Of a DNA stretch of 64,000 nucleotides, positions 35,184-42,905 are shown one piece after another. A program made the translations under genes and the position numbers. Numbering within the stretch: position 1 is the first letter of the stretch; each line of letters begins with the position of its first letter. Below the pieces are notes generated by a model. It was not told the origin of the DNA, did no database searches, and saw nothing but the letters and a program-made list of their open reading frames with translations. This DNA is from Bacteroidota bacterium (GTDB taxonomy: Bacteria > Bacteroidota > Bacteroidia > UKL13-3). The stretch covers positions 62,001-126,000 of the forward strand of contig JAUXUD010000022.1 of assembly GCA_030680835.1 (NCBI GenBank), written 5' to 3'.

Positions 35184-37481
35184 ATGAAAAAATCCTATTT
35201 ACTTTTTTGTCTTTCCTTCTTTATAGCAATGGCATATGCTCAGCCTGTAAAATTTACTTTGTTTAACCAAATTCCGGTTCTAAAATATAGCAGCACAGAT
35301 ACTTTGCTTTATCCTTTTACCGGCGGCTTAAATTCGCCCCAGTTTTCAACCATAGATTTAGATGGTGATGGCAAGCTTGATTTATTTGTTTTTGACAGAA
35401 TGGGAAATAAAATTCTCACTTTTTTAAATAAAAACAATAAATACATCTATGCCCCTAAATATGAATCCATGTTTCCCGAATTAACTAACTGGGTAGTTTT
35501 ACGCGATTATAATTGCGATGGAAAAATGGATATTTTTACAGAAGTAAATTATAATGTGAAGCCTGAACCCGATAAATTCATTTATACAAATGGAATCCGG
35601 GTGATAAAAAATGTAAGTACAATACCCGGTGAACTGAAATGGCTGCAATCTCAAAATCAACTTTATGATACCGGAACCGCTTCTTCGCCTCCTTCAAATA
35701 TTGCCATGCAAAATGGGGATTTACCGGCCATTGAAGATATTGACAATGACGGCGATCTGGATCTGCTGATGATGCCATACAGCAAAAATGTTGTTACGTA
35801 TTTTCAGAATGTGAGTAAAGAAAAGGGATATAATTGCGATTCTCTTTTATTTGTTTTCAGGGACGAATGCTGGGGCTATATTTCCTATAAAGTTGTAACC
35901 AATGATTTTGTTTTGGGCGATACAAGTCCGTGCTGGCGTAATTATAAAAAACCTACCATGCACAATGGCACAACCCTTTGTATGTATGATAAAGACAATG
36001 ACGGCGATAAAGACCTCGTATATGGCGATGTTGGATTTAATTCACTGGTATTATTAGGTAATGGTAAAACGGTTAACAGCAAGAATCGGGATTCTATTAT
36101 TTCACAGGATACATCATTTCCGGCAAACACAAAACCTGCCCGGATTGCTTTTCCGGCAGCCTTTATGCTCGATGTTGATTTTGATTCAAAAAAAGACATG
36201 CTGGTTACCACCAATGCGGATGAAGCGGCAAAAAACAGAGATCAGATTTCTTTTTATAAGAATACAGGCAGCAATTCCGTTCCGGTTTTTCAATTTCAAA
36301 GAGAAAATTTTCTTGTTGATGAAATGATTGATCTGGGCGGAGGCAGTTTCCCAAATTTTGTAGATATTGACGGAGATGGTGATCAGGATTTGGTAATGAG
36401 TACCCAGGGCGAATTTACCAAAACCCAAAACAGCAACGACTATCTGGTACTATACAAAAACATAGGAAACAGCAGCAAACCTTTATTTCAGTTAAGTGAT
36501 ACCAATTTTCTATCCATTAACAGCGGCAGTCCGAAAATACAAAGAATTATGCCTGCTTTTGGGGATCTGAATGGAGACGGAAAACCAGATTTGCTGATTG
36601 GTGATTTAAATGGCAAAATGCATTTTTATCAAAATACGAGCAACGGTTCCACAATTTCGTATTCAAAAATCAGCGGAGATTATTTTAGTATATATGGGGG
36701 TACCAGTGCAGCGCCTCAGTTGTTCGACCTCAATAAAGATGGTAAATTAGACATTGTAATGGGTCGTAAAAACGGGACCCTTGCGTATTTCGAAAATTCA
36801 GGCAGCACCTCGACTCCTGCTTTTTCTGCTTCACCCACCATTGATTCCATTGGAAAATTTACGGTGGCCGAAGGTATCTTAAGCGGTGGGATTATGTATT
36901 ATTTCGATGGCTATTCGATTCCGCATGTATGTGATCTGGATACCGATGGCAGGTATGAGATATTGGTTGGCAGCCAACTGGGGAGGGTATTTTTATTCAA
37001 TAATTTTGAAGCCAATCCCAACCGGAAATGCCAGGAGATTTCGAACCTGTTTCTGGACGACCCGGCAGCAACCGCATCGGATATAAAATTTGGAAACCGG
37101 ACATCTGTGTGTGCGGCCAACTTATTTAACGATGGAAAGATTGAATTGCTGATAGGAAATACCCGTGGGGGATTGCGTGCATACCAGGCGCAGGTTAACG
37201 GCAAAATAAGCGGTGTTTTGGAGCAATCGGCAATGCAAAATGATTTTGTGATCTATCCAAACCCGGCACAGGATAAATTATTTATTAAAGGAAATCACAA
37301 CCTCAAAGGAATGAAATATTCAATCATCAATATATTGGGCGAAGAAATGTTAACAGGTGAATTGAGTACTTATACCCATGAGTTGGATATTTCTGTATTG
37401 CAGGCGGGCGTTTATTTTTTAATTGCTGAGTCAAAAGAGGGACGCAGAATTAACACTAAATTTATGGTTCAATTGCCTTAA
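35184..37481 (+). CDS. FG-GAP/VCBS-repeat T9SS type A surface protein
   Basis: I start at ATG 35184 (MKKSYLLFCLSFFIAMAYAQ, a clean signal peptide), 765 residues; the upstream GTG at 35166 adds six residues without benefit. Nine to ten calcium-binding-loop repeats of the form D-x-[DN]-x-D-G-[DK]-x-D are spread over residues ~45-660: DLDGDGKLDLF, DYNCDGKMDIF, DIDNDGDLDLL, DKDNDGDKDLV, DIDGDGDQDLV, DLNGDGKPDLL, DLNKDGKLDIV and DLDTDGRYEIL. They indicate an integrin-like seven-bladed propeller or two. The C-terminus (VIYPNPAQDKLFIKGNHNLKGMK...GVYFLIAESKEGRRINTKFMVQLP) is a type A sorting domain. Calcium-dependent adhesion or glycan binding is plausible but inferred. Confidence 0.9.
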   Translation: MKKSYLLFCLSFFIAMAYAQPVKFTLFNQIPVLKYSSTDTLLYPFTGGLNSPQFSTIDLDGDGKLDLFVFDRMGNKILTFLNKNNKYIYAPKYESMFPELTNWVVLRDYNCDGKMDIFTEVNYNVKPEPDKFIYTNGIRVIKNVSTIPGELKWLQSQNQLYDTGTASSPPSNIAMQNGDLPAIEDIDNDGDLDLLMMPYSKNVVTYFQNVSKEKGYNCDSLLFVFRDECWGYISYKVVTNDFVLGDTSPCWRNYKKPTMHNGTTLCMYDKDNDGDKDLVYGDVGFNSLVLLGNGKTVNSKNRDSIISQDTSFPANTKPARIAFPAAFMLDVDFDSKKDMLVTTNADEAAKNRDQISFYKNTGSNSVPVFQFQRENFLVDEMIDLGGGSFPNFVDIDGDGDQDLVMSTQGEFTKTQNSNDYLVLYKNIGNSSKPLFQLSDTNFLSINSGSPKIQRIMPAFGDLNGDGKPDLLIGDLNGKMHFYQNTSNGSTISYSKISGDYFSIYGGTSAAPQLFDLNKDGKLDIVMGRKNGTLAYFENSGSTSTPAFSASPTIDSIGKFTVAEGILSGGIMYYFDGYSIPHVCDLDTDGRYEILVGSQLGRVFLFNNFEANPNRKCQEISNLFLDDPAATASDIKFGNRTSVCAANLFNDGKIELLIGNTRGGLRAYQAQVNGKISGVLEQSAMQNDFVIYPNPAQDKLFIKGNHNLKGMKYSIINILGEEMLTGELSTYTHELDISVLQAGVYFLIAESKEGRRINTKFMVQLP

Positions 37482-37529
37482 ATACGTTCCTTCTCATCTT
37501 ACTCAGTATTCTTTGTCTCTGCATTTTTC

Positions 37530-37635
37530 CTCTGTGGTAAAAACAATCATTATTTACATTTAATCTCTCAGTGTTTTAGAATTATCTTTACATTCCGATA
37601 TTATGATTCAAGTAAACATCCTTTTTACCACAGAG
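37530..37635. repeat. Imperfect inverted repeat downstream of the FG-GAP gene
   Basis: CTCTGTGGTAAAAA (37530-37543) and TTTTTACCACAGAG (37622-37635) are a perfect 14-bp inverted pair separated by 78 bp. Outward of both arms the sequence remains similar in an imperfect way (CTCAGTATT on the left, GCACTGAGCAGCACTGAG on the right). It looks like a dispersed Bacteroidota repeat, not a simple terminator. Confidence 0.7.
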
Positions 37636-37736
37636 TGAAAAGAGGAAATTAGCACTGAGCAGCACTGAGAAAATAACGAAACGGATCTATTTTGCCAAAA
37701 CCTATAATTAATCATTTTTATTCTCCCGGGGTTTTA

Positions 37737-37744
37737 TACTTTTG
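37737..37744 (+). promoter_or_regulatory. Possible -7 element for kbl
   Basis: TACTTTTG matches TAnnTTTG, 17 bp before the kbl ATG. No TTTG is found at the expected upstream spacing. Confidence 0.3.
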
Positions 37745-37761
37745 CTGCAAATATTATAACC

Positions 37762-38952
37762 ATGTACGGAGCACTTCAACAACAGCTGCAGTCTGAATTA
37801 ACAGAAATTGAATCGGCTGGATTATACAAACGTGAACGCATTATTACCTCTCCGCAGGGAGCAGAAGTTACGCTGCAAAATGGCAAAAAAGTACTTGTTT
37901 TTTGTGCCAACAATTATCTGGGACTTTCTTCGCATCCGCGTGTACTGGAAGCTGCAAAACGTACCCTGGATACCCATGGATACGGGATGAGCTCGGTTCG
38001 TTTTATTTGCGGAACCCAGGATATTCACAAAACACTGGAGCAAAAAATAGCACAATTTTTAGGAACCGAAGATACCATTTTATATGCTGCTGCCTTTGAT
38101 GCAAACGGGGGTGTTTTTGAACCGCTTTTTAATGAAGAAGATGCCATTATCAGCGATGCACTGAACCATGCCAGTATTATTGATGGTGTACGTTTATGCA
38201 AGGCTGAACGCCACCGTTATGAGCATAATAACATGACCGATTTAGAAGAAAAACTGCAAAACACCCAGCATTGCCGCAACCGTATAATTGTAACCGACGG
38301 GGTATTTAGCATGGATGGTACCATCGCGCAGTTGGATCATATTGTATTGCTTGCCGAAAAATACAATTCATTGATTATGGTGGATGAATGCCATGCCAGT
38401 GGGTTTATGGGCGCTACCGGAAGAGGTACCCATGAGTACCGCAATGTGATGGGTAAGATTGACATCATAACCGGAACTTTAGGCAAAGCATTGGGTGGAG
38501 CCATGGGTGGTTTTACCTCAGCCAAAAAAGAAATTATCGATTTATTGCGTCAGCGTTCAAGACCTTATCTGTTTTCAAATACATTGGCACCTGCCATCGT
38601 GGGGGCAAGTATTGAAGTATTGGATATGTTAACCGAAACAACCGATTTACGGGATAAGTTATGGGAAAGCACCCAATACTTCCGCAAGCAAATGACCGAT
38701 GCGGGATTTGATATCAAGGCAGGTGAACATCCTATTGTTCCTGTTATGCTTTATGATGCCAAACTATCACAGGATTTTGCTGCAAAACTGCTGGATGAAG
38801 GCATTTATGTGGTAGGTTTTTATTATCCTGTTGTAGCCAAAGGGCAAGCCCGGATCCGTGTTCAGATAAGTGCCGGACACGAACGGCATCACCTGGATAA
38901 AGCCATTGCTGCATTTATAAAAATCGGGAAAGAGTTGGGTATCGTTAAATAG
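37762..38952 (+). CDS. kbl: Glycine C-acetyltransferase (2-amino-3-ketobutyrate CoA ligase)
   Basis: This 396-residue PLP enzyme splits 2-amino-3-oxobutyrate with CoA into glycine and acetyl-CoA, completing the pathway begun by Tdh. Seen: [13 protein letters not shown] (48-60), [14 protein letters not shown] (73-86), [12 protein letters not shown] (131-142), [15 protein letters not shown] (208-222) with the cofactor-binding Asp208/His211, and Lys242 in [14 protein letters not shown] as the Schiff-base lysine. The C-terminal [11 protein letters not shown] is also typical. The match to Kbl is better than to BioF or ALA synthase, particularly [10 protein letters not shown]. It is transcribed alone, with a candidate -7 motif directly upstream. 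Confidence 0.95.
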   Translation: MYGALQQQLQSELTEIESAGLYKRERIITSPQGAEVTLQNGKKVLVFCANNYLGLSSHPRVLEAAKRTLDTHGYGMSSVRFICGTQDIHKTLEQKIAQFLGTEDTILYAAAFDANGGVFEPLFNEEDAIISDALNHASIIDGVRLCKAERHRYEHNNMTDLEEKLQNTQHCRNRIIVTDGVFSMDGTIAQLDHIVLLAEKYNSLIMVDECHASGFMGATGRGTHEYRNVMGKIDIITGTLGKALGGAMGGFTSAKKEIIDLLRQRSRPYLFSNTLAPAIVGASIEVLDMLTETTDLRDKLWESTQYFRKQMTDAGFDIKAGEHPIVPVMLYDAKLSQDFAAKLLDEGIYVVGFYYPVVAKGQARIRVQISAGHERHHLDKAIAAFIKIGKELGIVK

Positions 38953-38958
38953 CAAAAC

Positions 38959-38993
38959 GATGTACGATATACGATGTACAATGTACGATGTAC
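38959..38993. repeat. Heptamer tandem repeat, five units
   Basis: Five consecutive 7-bp units: GATGTAC, GATATAC, GATGTAC, AATGTAC, GATGTAC. It begins 7 bp after the kbl stop codon. Confidence 0.85.
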
Positions 38994-39004
38994 GAATTTA
39001 GTTT

Positions 39005-39034
39005 CTTGTCAGTTTGAGCGGAGTCGAAAACTAT
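39005..39034. repeat. Dispersed-repeat-like motif
   Basis: The sequence TGTCAGTTTGAGCGGAGTCG followed by AAAACT resembles a short repeat that I recall from many Bacteroidota intergenic regions. Only one copy is present in this window, so the assignment rests on memory. Confidence 0.35.
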
Positions 39035-39154
39035 TTTCGTTGAAATCAAAACATGGATTTAGATACATTAAATCACGTCCTTAACAGGACTTAAATTTTC
39101 AATGTCTCCATTTATTCCTACCAATATTAGGTCCTTCCAGGACACAGGAAGCTA

Positions 39155-39330
39155 TAAATGTTTGCATTCCCATTCCAATATTTTTACCCTCCTATCTTCT
39201 AACCTTCTTACCCTCATACCTTCCCACTCTCTTATCTTCCTACCTTCCTATCTTCCTACCCTCCTATCTTCCTATCCTCCTACGCTCACACCCTATGCTC
39301 TCTGCCCCATGCTCTATGCTCCATGCCCCG
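39155..39330. repeat. Low-complexity polypyrimidine tract with octamer repeats
   Basis: Between the convergent kbl and DUF2461 genes the plus strand is almost pure C/T with scattered A. It is built of degenerate octamers such as CTTCCTAC, CTTCCTAT, CCTCCTAT and CCTCCTAC, then shifts to ATGCTC/ATGCCCC units up to 39330. The plus-strand frame across it (39102-39356) is a low-complexity artefact. No gene is seen in 38953-39332. Confidence 0.8.
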
Positions 39331-39332
39331 CG

Positions 39333-40022
39333 TCACACCACCGAAACTCCATTTAAATCTGTAGTCAGCACTTCACTCATATAGTCAAAAAATGGGCGCA
39401 TTTTTTTGAATGTGTCGTTAATGAGATTTAGGAAATCTGGGGCAATTACTTCTTTATCGGTAAATGCATGTTTGATGATGAATTGTTTATGGCGTAATAA
39501 ATCTATTGCACTATGCTCTTTTGAAAAACCTTTTGGTGCAGATAGTACTTTTTCGCCTTGTAATGTATTGAATGTTTTAACAAATGTTTTATTGGAAAGC
39601 ATTTTTCTCCAATCCTTTTCATTCAATTCTATATCCTGACGAATCCGTTTTAAGTCATCAGGGTTGGGGGCAAAAAAACCTCCCGCAACAAAGGTATTGC
39701 CGGGTTGTATATGAAAATAATAGCCTCCCCGCAACTTTTTGGTAGCACGTTTAAACCGGCCACTCCAGTGATTTTTATAGGGTGCTTTATCTTTTGAAAA
39801 ACGAATATCTGCATAAATCCGGAACAAAGTTTTCTTACCCGGGTTGAGTTCGATATGATCATGCAATGCCATCTTGCTTTGGAGTGCTTCGGTAAATGCA
39901 ATCATGTGTTCATATTCATTCAAATAGGTTTCCTTATTTTGGTTGAACCAATCGCGGTTATTATTTTTTGACAGTGCCGTTAAAAACGCAAATGTTGATT
40001 TTGGAATGATTGCTTTTTTCAT
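39333..40022 (-). CDS. DUF2461 domain-containing protein
   Basis: I start at ATG 40022 (MKKAIIPKS), 229 residues; the longer reading begins with TTG at 40043. The sequence follows the DUF2461/TIGR02453 family throughout: FLTALSKNNNRDWFNQNKETYLNEYEHM, KTLFRIYADIRFSKDKAPYKNHWSGRF, GGYYFHIQPGNTFVAGGFFAPNPDDLKRIRQDI, LSAPKGFSKEHSAIDLLRHKQFIIKHAFTD. It is predicted to be soluble. The biochemical role is unknown. It is single-gene in context, transcribed away from kbl's repeat-filled 3' region. Confidence 0.88.
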   Translation of the reverse strand: MKKAIIPKSTFAFLTALSKNNNRDWFNQNKETYLNEYEHMIAFTEALQSKMALHDHIELNPGKKTLFRIYADIRFSKDKAPYKNHWSGRFKRATKKLRGGYYFHIQPGNTFVAGGFFAPNPDDLKRIRQDIELNEKDWRKMLSNKTFVKTFNTLQGEKVLSAPKGFSKEHSAIDLLRHKQFIIKHAFTDKEVIAPDFLNLINDTFKKMRPFFDYMSEVLTTDLNGVSVV

Positions 40023-40076
40023 GATTGGAAATTTTTCATACAATAATAGTTGAAACAGGTAATTAATTTGTTTCCC

Positions 40077-40140
40077 TTTGTTCCTTTGTTACTTTGTAGC
40101 AACTGGGATTTTTATAGCTACGAAGAAACTAAGAAACAAA
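40077..40140. repeat. Imperfect 24-bp inverted repeat
   Basis: Positions 40077-40100 and 40117-40140 pair at 20 of 24 positions around a 16-bp loop. The left arm consists of octamers TTTGTTCC, TTTGTTAC, TTTGTAGC. It lies upstream of the DUF2461 gene and could be read as an mRNA hairpin. Confidence 0.75.
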
Positions 40141-40211
40141 AAATATTTAACACATTTGTTTCATTTTGGTTATCCTATTTAGTCGCTTATACAACAAACA
40201 TATTCTGATAA

Positions 40212-41828
40212 TTACTGCCTGACTTTAAACCCACTCCTTACATACGCTCCTCTTAATTGAACTGAATCTATAAAATAATAGGAACAGGGGAAACGATCCC
40301 AGCAACTGTTATTATTTTGAGTAATATAAGCAGTAAAGCCATTTATTTTTACTTCGTTAAGCAGGGCTACCGGGTAGGGTTTGGGTTCAACAAAAGAGCT
40401 AAATAATTCTCCTTTTTTATACAGCTTAAACATTAACAGAAAGCTCAGCAACACGATTAATCCCAATAAGGCATTTTGAGGCAACCTGAATTTGAATATG
40501 CCTGAAAAGGTTCCCAATAAAAGCGCAAAAGTTGAAACCATATATGGAAATAAAAACCGAACATGGGGACCGTTGAAAAAGATCAGGGCAAAACCCAGTT
40601 GCAAAAACAAAAAGGGCCACAGGTATTGTTTTTGTTTAATGCTTTGGAATAGCATAACAGGAATGCTGATTAAATAAACAACAATTAATCCCTTGTTAAA
40701 CAAATCGAGTTTGCCAAACCATAAGGGCATCCATTGCGAAACCGTCATGGCTTTGGTTATGTAAATATCCTGCTCAGAAACTTTGCCCCAACTGCTGATC
40801 ACCAGTTTGTCAAATTCAAAATATGATGCCGGCACTTTCCAGTCAACATCAAACAAATCAATTTGATTAAATGGATACAATAAATATCCGCAGGCAATCA
40901 CATTTCCGATTAGCCAGGGAATGAAGAAAATAAGGACCAGAATTGTAATTCCTGCAAAGCCACGCCATTCTTTTATATTAAAATAATTACGGAATAATAA
41001 AGGAAGCGGAATCAGAAACAAAGTAATTGCAGTAGCCTTTACTGTGAGGATCCATGCTATCAGCAACATCATAATCAACAGATATTGTTTTTGCTGTGAC
41101 TTGTTATAGATGCAGCTCAGGTATAAATCAACTACAATAAAAATAATAGTGGTAACCACAATATCCGGGGTAACACTTCCTACAAATGCCGTTTTTACTG
41201 ATAGCGCGCTGAATAACGCAAATACAAAACGTACCATTAACTGCACTGCATTTGCGGGTTTGTTTAAAATAAAAATTTGTAATGCAGAAATAAATAGCAG
41301 GGCATTGCATACATAAACCGATCTTATGCCAAACCAGCCCTGTCCAAAAAATGCCTGTAGGTTAAACCACCAGTTATTATTTGCCAAAGGCCGGTTAAAA
41401 TTTCCAAGTCCAATAATATTCGGATAATTTTCGGCCCACTTAATGGCCTGCAAATGGTAATCGGCAATATCGCCAATACCCGGGCGGGCAATGATGGATA
41501 GTAACGCAGCAAGTAATACTATTATAAAAAACAGGTAATTGTTTTTTAGATGCGTCCATAAAATATTGAGTTCAAATATTGTTTGCTTTGGGTTAATACA
41601 AACAATAGCGATAAAAAATAAATGCAGGGTGAAATCTATTTTGAAAAAGAAATGACAGATGGCAATGAACGGGCTCATTACAGCAAGTCCGAGTATATTG
41701 CTTAAACCAAATTCCGTATCATTTTTAGGTTCAAACCGAAATATTTTTTGCAGTAATATATGCGCCCTTACACCAAGCAGATGGCTTAATAAAAATGCGT
41801 ATGCCAGTAAAAGGAAAGAATATAACAT
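40212..41828 (-). CDS. Polytopic membrane protein, GT-C-like
   Basis: I start at ATG 41828 (MLYSFLLLAYAFLLSHLLG), 538 residues; a GTG at 41834 would add two. About 12 membrane helices are visible (LFFIIVLLAALLSIIA, FALFSALSVKTAFVGS, IIFIVVDLYLSC, YLLIMMLLIAWILTV, LGLIVLLSFLLMFKL). After the fourth helix the loop ARPGIGDIADYHLQAIKWAENYPNIIGLGNFNRPLANNNWW carries acidic and aromatic residues where GT-C enzymes place their catalytic Asp. The C-terminus (CWDRFPCSYYFIDSVQLRGAYVRSGF) would be periplasmic. It resembles bacterial LIC_10190-type membrane proteins; glycan transfer is inference. It stands 130 bp from sucD on the same strand. Confidence 0.7.
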   Translation of the reverse strand: MLYSFLLLAYAFLLSHLLGVRAHILLQKIFRFEPKNDTEFGLSNILGLAVMSPFIAICHFFFKIDFTLHLFFIAIVCINPKQTIFELNILWTHLKNNYLFFIIVLLAALLSIIARPGIGDIADYHLQAIKWAENYPNIIGLGNFNRPLANNNWWFNLQAFFGQGWFGIRSVYVCNALLFISALQIFILNKPANAVQLMVRFVFALFSALSVKTAFVGSVTPDIVVTTIIFIVVDLYLSCIYNKSQQKQYLLIMMLLIAWILTVKATAITLFLIPLPLLFRNYFNIKEWRGFAGITILVLIFFIPWLIGNVIACGYLLYPFNQIDLFDVDWKVPASYFEFDKLVISSWGKVSEQDIYITKAMTVSQWMPLWFGKLDLFNKGLIVVYLISIPVMLFQSIKQKQYLWPFLFLQLGFALIFFNGPHVRFLFPYMVSTFALLLGTFSGIFKFRLPQNALLGLIVLLSFLLMFKLYKKGELFSSFVEPKPYPVALLNEVKINGFTAYITQNNNSCWDRFPCSYYFIDSVQLRGAYVRSGFKVRQ

Positions 41829-41882
41829 GGGCACAAAAGAAAAGCAGGGTTCTCACTAATACAAGAAGAAAATAAACTTGTT

Positions 41883-41931
41883 ATGAGGTATGAGATATGA
41901 GATATGAGTTATGAGTTATGAGTTATGAGTT
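41883..41931. repeat. Heptamer tandem repeat, seven units
   Basis: Seven 7-bp units in a row: ATGAGGT, ATGAGAT, ATGAGAT and four copies of ATGAGTT. It is the same heptamer family as the palindrome at 20560-20665. It lies in the spacer between sucD and the membrane protein gene. Confidence 0.88.
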
Positions 41932-41957
41932 ATTCTGCACAAATTTGTTGATTTGCT

Positions 41958-42842
41958 TTAATTGGCTTTTGCCTTTAGTGCAAGAGCCATGGCTGAACCA
42001 ATTTCGGCAGGTGATTCAACCACTATTAAGCCACATTCGCGCATGATGGCCATTTTAGCTGCAGCGGTATCGTCTTTTCCTCCAATAATGGCACCTGCAT
42101 GACCCATACGGCGTCCCGGAGGAGCAGTTTGACCGGCAATAAAACCTACCACAGGTTTTTTATTTCCGTTTGCCTGAATCCAGCGTGCGGCATCGGCTTC
42201 GTAGCTTCCACCTATTTCGCCAATCATTACAATTGCATCTGTTTCAGGGTCATTCATTAACAGCTCTATTGCATCTTTGGTAGGGGTTCCAATAATGGGG
42301 TCGCCACCAATACCTATTGCAGTTGATATTCCCATACCCGCTTTTACTACCTGATCGGCAGCTTCGTAGGTAAGTGTTCCTGATTTTGAAACGATTCCGA
42401 TCCGGCCTGCCTTGAACACAAAACCCGGCATTATACCAACCTTTGCCTGACCTGGGGTAATGATGCCCGGGCAATTCGGTCCGATTAACGTGCAGTTGCG
42501 TGTTTTGATGTATTCCTTTACCGGAATCATATCATTTACCGGGATTCCTTCGGTAATACAAACAATTACCTTAATACCTGCATCGGCAGCTTCCATAATG
42601 GCATCGGCAGCAAAAGCAGGAGGTACAAAAATAATTGAAACGTTGGCACCGGTAGCATCTACAGCGTTTTTCACGGTGTTAAAAACCGGTTTGTCCAAAT
42701 GCATCTGACCGCCTTTACCGGGTGTTACCCCGCCAACCAGATTGGTGCCATATTCAATCATCTGCTGGGCGTGAAACGAGCCTTCGCTTCCGGTAAAACC
42801 CTGCACAATAACTTTTGAGTGGTTATCTACTAATACTGCCAT
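41958..42842 (-). CDS. sucD: Succinate--CoA ligase, alpha subunit
   Basis: The alpha subunit of the TCA-cycle enzyme that interconverts succinyl-CoA and succinate with nucleotide synthesis. This 294-residue protein has the CoA-binding [77 protein letters not shown], and the phosphohistidine in GHAGAIIGG preceded by the typical QTAPPGRRM. Length is normal. The beta subunit gene sucC is not in the window, so the pair is split here. It lies 63 bp downstream of the hybrid kinase on the same strand; a functional link is not obvious. Confidence 0.96.
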   Translation of the reverse strand: MAVLVDNHSKVIVQGFTGSEGSFHAQQMIEYGTNLVGGVTPGKGGQMHLDKPVFNTVKNAVDATGANVSIIFVPPAFAADAIMEAADAGIKVIVCITEGIPVNDMIPVKEYIKTRNCTLIGPNCPGIITPGQAKVGIMPGFVFKAGRIGIVSKSGTLTYEAADQVVKAGMGISTAIGIGGDPIIGTPTKDAIELLMNDPETDAIVMIGEIGGSYEADAARWIQANGNKKPVVGFIAGQTAPPGRRMGHAGAIIGGKDDTAAAKMAIMRECGLIVVESPAEIGSAMALALKAKAN

Positions 42843-42905
42843 TTTTTTAAATTAAGCGGCGAAAATATGATTAATTTTCGGAAATATATATGAATAAAAA
42901 GGGTT

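Noticed and set aside
39102-39356. Plus-strand ORF of 84 residues
   Set aside because: It is a translation of the polypyrimidine repeat tract (Leu/Pro/Ser/Thr only) and overlaps the DUF2461 3' end.
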